Assembly (NCBI GenBank): GCA_012518685.1
Contig: JAAYRQ010000001.1
Coordinates: 1 to 42,788, forward strand
From: Syntrophomonadaceae bacterium
Lineage (GTDB): Bacteria > Bacillota > Syntrophomonadia > Syntrophomonadales > Syntrophomonadaceae
DNA: 42,788 nucleotides
Reading direction: 5' to 3'
The translations under genes and the position numbers were made by a program. Positions 38,359 through 42,788 of this stretch are shown in pieces (the stretch's first letter is position 1; every line of letters begins with the position of its first letter). The notes under the pieces were generated by a model. It made no database searches. It saw only the letters and a program-made list of their open reading frames with translations, and was not told the DNA's origin.

Positions 38359-39231
38359 TTATATGATTCCTTGCTTCTTTAGCAAAGGTGAAGCACTATT
38401 TAATAACTGTCTAAAACCTAATTGTCTATAGGAATATCCATAAGCTAGTCCCATTAACTGAGTAAAGAATATAATTGGCATGTCGTACTTTACGCCCCGA
38501 CTTTTTTCAATAGCACCTAACCTAGTGTCTAAATTGGTATGACACATAGGACAAGCCACTACAATAGCATCGGCACCTGCATTTTTAGCAGATTCTACAA
38601 CTTGTCCACTCAAATCTACCACAATATCCGTTTCCGAAGCAGCATAGCCCCCACCGCAACACTCCGCCTTATGTGACCAGTTTACCGTTTCGATACCAAT
38701 CACCTGTAAAATATCATCCATAGATGTAGGTTGTTCAGGTGAGTCAAAAGCTACTACTTTGGAGGGGCGTGTTAACAAACACCCATAATAAGCGGCTACT
38801 TTAAGCCCAGTTAAAGGTTTTACAACTTTAGAAGCTATCTTTTCGAGCCCTACTTGTTCTGTAAAAAATTGCACCAAGTTTGTAACCTCTGGTTCTACAG
38901 GGGCAGGTGCATTAATAATTTCGGCCACTTCTTTAGCTAATTCTGGATTATTTCTTAATTCATAAGAAGCCGTCTTCAACCTGCCAAAACAACCTGCACA
39001 AGGTACAGTTATCATGTCCAAATTCATGTTTTTCGCTATATTAAGATTTCTGGCACCTAGACTTACACTTAGTTTGTGATTTAAACTGTGGGCAGCTGTA
39101 GCTCCACAACAGTTCCAGTCCTCTATTTCTTGTAAATTGATGTTTAATTTATCACAAACCAGATGAGTTGAGGAATTATATGCCCTCGACAAACCGTGAA
39201 GTGAACATCCAGGAAAATACGCTACATTCAT
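38359..39231 (-). CDS. hdrB2: Heterodisulfide-reductase subunit B-like protein with two CCG domains (second HdrB)
   Basis: YFPGCSLHG...WNCCGATAAHS...CAGCFG and YYGCLLTRP...ECCGGGYA...CPMCHTNLD. Confidence 0.9.
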   Translation of the reverse strand: MNVAYFPGCSLHGLSRAYNSSTHLVCDKLNINLQEIEDWNCCGATAAHSLNHKLSVSLGARNLNIAKNMNLDMITVPCAGCFGRLKTASYELRNNPELAKEVAEIINAPAPVEPEVTNLVQFFTEQVGLEKIASKVVKPLTGLKVAAYYGCLLTRPSKVVAFDSPEQPTSMDDILQVIGIETVNWSHKAECCGGGYAASETDIVVDLSGQVVESAKNAGADAIVVACPMCHTNLDTRLGAIEKSRGVKYDMPIIFFTQLMGLAYGYSYRQLGFRQLLNSASPLLKKQGII

Positions 39232-39235
39232 CGGT

Positions 39236-39832
39236 TTACCCCTTTCTTAGTGAAGTCATTTTGAAAATACGACGAGTTTCATCTCTTTTTTTCATCTTAG
39301 GTGTAAAAGGATTAACCTTTCCCTTAAAGAACATTTTCATACCAGGATCAAAAACATCTTTAAAATAATCACCCGTTTTTAGATTAAATTCCATAGCTAA
39401 GAAGCCTTCTTCTACTCTGCCACCCTTTTCAATATGTCCTAACATAAGTTCATGGAAAACTAAAACTTGTTCTCGGGTAGCAGGAATTTGGTTCTTATAA
39501 GCAACTTCCCTTAAATAATCCATTATTCTGGGAATATCAATGCTAGCTGGACAACGGTCAACACATAATTGGCAGGATACACAAGTCCATAAAGAGTCCA
39601 TTTTTAAAAGCGAGTCAACTTCACCCATCTTAATTAATTTCACTACCTGTCTAGCAGTAATATCAAATATATGGGTATTAGAACAACCACCAGAACACTT
39701 ACCACATTCCAAACAAGTGTTTAAATCAATACCACAATTATCTAAAAGCTCTTGTTGGAAAGAATTATCTATTTCATCAAGCTTAATAGCCTTGAAAAAA
39801 TCTGCCGTCATAGGAGTAGTTGAACTAGGCAT
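39236..39832 (-). CDS. hdrC2: Heterodisulfide-reductase subunit C-like protein with two 4Fe-4S motifs (second HdrC)
   Basis: CLECGKCSGGCSN and CVSCQLCVDRCPASIDIPRIMDYLRE. Confidence 0.88.
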   Translation of the reverse strand: MPSSTTPMTADFFKAIKLDEIDNSFQQELLDNCGIDLNTCLECGKCSGGCSNTHIFDITARQVVKLIKMGEVDSLLKMDSLWTCVSCQLCVDRCPASIDIPRIMDYLREVAYKNQIPATREQVLVFHELMLGHIEKGGRVEEGFLAMEFNLKTGDYFKDVFDPGMKMFFKGKVNPFTPKMKKRDETRRIFKMTSLRKG

Positions 39833-39843
39833 ATTATTCCCTC

Positions 39844-40875
39844 CTAATTCTCTTGATTAAACAGGGCTAATACTTGGGCTGCTGCTGCTCCACCTTGATG
39901 CATAGCTCCTAAGCTTTCCACAGCAAAACTACAAGCACCAGCATAATAAATGCGCTCCCCTGTTTTCATAACTTCATTAGTTTCATAATCTATAAAGCCA
40001 TATTTATCCGTTTTTACGGGAAATATATTGGACATTTCCTTCGTTCCTGCACTAGGTTCAAGTGCCGCAGCTAAGACAACCATGTCTGCGGTTACTTCAA
40101 TAGGCATACCCCTTAAAGTATCTTCCGCTCTTATTAATAAACGACCATCTTCAGGTAATACTTTAGCAGGACGACCTCTTACATACTTAACTTTTTTATC
40201 TTCGATAACCGAGCGTACAAATTCTTCATACTCTCTGCCTGCAGCTCTATAGTCCATATAAAAGACATAACACTTAGTATCAGGAAACATTTCTTTTACT
40301 ACGCCAGCTTGCTTAGCTGTGTACATACAGCAGATTTTTGAGCAATATGGATAGCCCTTAGAACGATCCCTAGAGCCAACACATTTAAAGAAAGCTACTG
40401 TCTTAGGGGGAGTAACTTTGTCTTTATTAGTAGCCCATTCCTTTAATATTTCTTCAAATTCTAAAGAATTAACTACATTATCATAATGTCCATAGCCATA
40501 TTCGCCGTGTGAAGTTACATCTAGCATTTGCGAACCAGTTGCTATAACTACAGCATCTACTTCAACTTCTTTAGCTTCACTTTTGTTTTGTAATTTGACT
40601 AGATAGCTATTAGGCTTTTGATCGGCACTAATCACTTTAGTTTGGGTCATAACCGTAATATTAGGACATTCATTCAATTGTTCTACCTTATATTTAATAA
40701 GATCAGCCGGGTTTTCATAACGAGGATAGCTGTTGTATAGTTTTTCTAAAACTCCGCCTAAAGATTCTGCTACTTCTACTAATAAAACTTTATAACCCGA
40801 CTGACCAATTTTTAATGCAGCTTCTATACCAGCAATGCCGCCTCCAATTACAAGGGCAGTTTTCGTTTCACTCAT
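39844..40875 (-). CDS. hdrA: Short HdrA-like flavoprotein with one 4Fe-4S site, no ferredoxin domains (sHdrA-like)
   Basis: ALVIGGGIAGIEAALKIGQSGYKVLLVE, FFKCVGSRDRSKGYPYCSKICCMYTAKQA (HdrA cluster-binding motif), VYFMDYRA-like FYMDYRAAG, AGACSFAVESLGAMHQGGAAAAQVL. ATG 40873-40875 with AAGGAG RBS. Confidence 0.9.
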   Translation of the reverse strand: MSETKTALVIGGGIAGIEAALKIGQSGYKVLLVEVAESLGGVLEKLYNSYPRYENPADLIKYKVEQLNECPNITVMTQTKVISADQKPNSYLVKLQNKSEAKEVEVDAVVIATGSQMLDVTSHGEYGYGHYDNVVNSLEFEEILKEWATNKDKVTPPKTVAFFKCVGSRDRSKGYPYCSKICCMYTAKQAGVVKEMFPDTKCYVFYMDYRAAGREYEEFVRSVIEDKKVKYVRGRPAKVLPEDGRLLIRAEDTLRGMPIEVTADMVVLAAALEPSAGTKEMSNIFPVKTDKYGFIDYETNEVMKTGERIYYAGACSFAVESLGAMHQGGAAAAQVLALFNQEN

Positions 40876-40879
40876 TGAA

Positions 40880-41827
40880 CTATTCTCCTTTCCCAAATCC
40901 AAGTCTATTTAAAATATCGTCAACTGGAATAGTATTAGCGTTAAAGCCTAATTTTTCAACTGGCACACCAATACATAAGCCTATTAGTTGTGCTAAATCT
41001 ATAACTGGAATATTATAAGGCCCAAAGCCCCTATCCATAAGATTTTTTTGTTCCCTATCTAGGGCAACATTACAACCTGGACATACGGTAGTCATTAATT
41101 CTACCCCTTCTTCTTTAGCACTATCTAATTTGCGGGCTAGATGTGGTTGTACTACAGATTCCCTGTGGGTAAAACCTCTACCCACTGACGCTCCACAACA
41201 CATTCTTCTTTCCTTAAAAAATACAGGAACTCCGCCTAAGGCTTCATATATTTCCTCATGAAAAGTAGGCAAATCCCCATCATCTAGAACCCCATACAAC
41301 TGTGATAGATAGTGACATCCATAGTGAGAAGCAACTCTCAAACCATTTAAAGGATGTATTACTAATTCCTTAATTTTATCTATTAGGAGATAGTACAACT
41401 CTTGGACATGAATGATTCTGGTTTCATTTTTATATTCATAACCCCATTGGCTAATTAGTTGGTTAGACATTTTTTTATACTCTGGGTTGTGGTTAAGAAT
41501 ATGAGCTAGTTCAGTATTGTAACCAAAACAGCCATTGCAGAACATATAGGTGTCTAAGCCATATCTTTGTTCTACTAAAGCTAAGTTTCTCGCAGTTACA
41601 GCTAAAGCTGGTTCAGGGGGAAAGCCAGAACAAGTTAGGATATACCCCGAACAGCAAGTCTGATCGGCATCCATAATTACTTCTACCCCTAATTTTTTTA
41701 ATACTTCTTTAACAGCACTTTCTGTTCCAGGGTATTCCATACTCCCCGTACAACTCCGAAAAAGAAATATTTTTTCAGGTATTTCACCAATTCTTTCCTT
41801 AGGTGATATTACAAGTGGTTTATTCAT
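40880..41827 (-). CDS. hdrB1: Heterodisulfide-reductase subunit B-like protein with two CCG domains (first HdrB)
   Basis: FRSCTGSMEYPGTE...QTCCSGY...FCNGCFG and SHYGCHYLSQLYG...RMCCGASVG...VCPGCNVALD. ATG 41825-41827 overlaps the hdrC1 stop. Confidence 0.9.
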   Translation of the reverse strand: MNKPLVISPKERIGEIPEKIFLFRSCTGSMEYPGTESAVKEVLKKLGVEVIMDADQTCCSGYILTCSGFPPEPALAVTARNLALVEQRYGLDTYMFCNGCFGYNTELAHILNHNPEYKKMSNQLISQWGYEYKNETRIIHVQELYYLLIDKIKELVIHPLNGLRVASHYGCHYLSQLYGVLDDGDLPTFHEEIYEALGGVPVFFKERRMCCGASVGRGFTHRESVVQPHLARKLDSAKEEGVELMTTVCPGCNVALDREQKNLMDRGFGPYNIPVIDLAQLIGLCIGVPVEKLGFNANTIPVDDILNRLGFGKGE

Positions 41828-42413
41828 TAGTAACACCCCCCCTTTCCAGACTAAAATTAACATCCTTTTCAACCATTTCTTCTAACTTTTCCATCCATTC
41901 AATAGCACCAGTTTGTTCAAATATTGCTCGATATTCTGCAATGGCCTTTTCCGAAACTTCTGGCCATTCTTCAACTCCAATGGATGTACGCAACCTATTG
42001 ATTTTTTGTACTCCTCTTTCACCTGGAACAAAAGTCAAACCTTTATCAAAAGCCCTAAAACCATATTTATTAATGGGTTTTACATATTTTAGTCCATAAT
42101 TATTCTCTAATGCCATAAATCTTAGTTGCATCATTAACAGTGGAAAATGGATATCAACTGGACATACCCTATAACAGTTAGCACACCAAAAACATCTCCA
42201 TATTTCTTCACTTTCTAATAATCTTGCAGTATTTCCAGTCAGAATCTCACTGATTACAAACCTGGGATTATAAGACGGTGTTATTGCTGCTACTGGACAG
42301 TTACCCGTACATTTACCACACTGTAAGCAATTTTCTAGGTTTTCTACCAAATTATACTTGTCAATTTCACCATAAAGATTATCCCGCCAATCTTTATCGC
42401 GTTCTCTTGGCAT
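41820..42413 (-). CDS. hdrC1: Heterodisulfide-reductase subunit C-like protein with two 4Fe-4S motifs (first HdrC)
   Basis: CLQCGKCTGNCPV and CFWCANCYRVCPVDIHFPLLMMQLR. Confidence 0.9.
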   Translation of the reverse strand: MPRERDKDWRDNLYGEIDKYNLVENLENCLQCGKCTGNCPVAAITPSYNPRFVISEILTGNTARLLESEEIWRCFWCANCYRVCPVDIHFPLLMMQLRFMALENNYGLKYVKPINKYGFRAFDKGLTFVPGERGVQKINRLRTSIGVEEWPEVSEKAIAEYRAIFEQTGAIEWMEKLEEMVEKDVNFSLERGGVTNE

Positions 42414-42662
42414 ATTTCACATCTCCCTTATAATTAAATTAGATGAACATCTATCAACCAAATATTGTGCAGTAAAAAATATAATTAAACTTCAGCAGAA
42501 TAAATATGCAAATAATATGCCAGTTATTAAGTAAAAATGTTTTTCTGAAAATTTTAGCTATTTTATACTCATATTCAGTAAATACATATATGTTTTTCAA
42601 AATAAGCCGATATTTATAAATCTGATCAGTTAATGAGATAGGCAAATTACATAATTTAAAAC

Positions 42663-42713
42663 AAAAAAGTGTCAGTTTCTTAGATATGTTTTTTAAGAAA
42701 CTGACACCTTTTT
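42663..42713. repeat. Long inverted repeat (20-bp arms), bidirectional terminator or REP-like element
   Basis: AAAAAAGTGTCAGTTTCTTA - 11 nt - TAAGAAACTGACACCTTTTT, one mismatch. Confidence 0.7.
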
Positions 42714-42788
42714 AAATGCAAACAGTCATAACTAGCCTGTAAAATATATGTATAAAAAAAGTGCCCGACAAGAAAAGAAATAAAAAAA

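Noticed and set aside
42454-42645. 63-aa minus-strand ORF upstream of hdrC1
   Set aside because: No RBS and no recognisable homology; probably leader/promoter DNA.
1-42788. CRISPR arrays, rRNA/tRNA genes, prophage or complete IS elements
   Set aside because: Scanned by eye for regularly spaced repeats, tRNA-like cloverleaf ends and transposase motifs; none recognised. A tRNAscan/Rfam run would be needed to exclude them formally.

Overview
The window is AT-rich DNA from a spore-forming, probably anaerobic Firmicute (inferred from sigE/spoIIGA/sigG, SpoVD-type PBP and Hdr proteins). Almost everything is coded on the minus strand. Read in the direction of transcription (high to low coordinates), there are four blocks. 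(1) An sHdr-like cluster hdrC-hdrB-hdrA-hdrC-hdrB is followed by a two-subunit class I (glutaconate-type) CoA-transferase and then a CstA-family transporter. (2) A winged-helix protein, M50 membrane protease and PH-like membrane protein form a trio, followed by an MBL-fold hydrolase. (3) A compact seven-gene operon encodes an SsuABC/NMT1-type ABC transporter, a SAM methyltransferase, a leaderless (cytosolic) binding-protein homologue, a Cys-containing P-loop GTPase/metallochaperone-like protein and a stand-alone ABC ATPase. (4) The dcw cluster runs mraZ-rsmH-ftsL-spoVD/ftsI-murE-murF-mraY-murD-ftsW/spoVE-murG-murC-murA-divIB-ylxW-sbp-ftsA-ftsZ, continuing into spoIIGA-sigE-sigG, dprA and topA. 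Main observations: (a) an sHdr-type gene order next to a CoA-transferase, with no sulfur-oxidation or lipoate-binding genes in view; (b) the uncharacterised GTPase/ABC-ATPase/cytosolic-SBP/methyltransferase operon; (c) ftsA and sigG whose conserved N-termini extend upstream of every ATG/GTG/TTG/CTG, implying ATT and ATA start codons; (d) two unlisted small ORFs beside sigG, one being the only convincing plus-strand gene; (e) a three-repeat, 10-bp-period MraZ-type operator upstream of mraZ. No rRNA, tRNA, CRISPR array or complete transposon was recognised.
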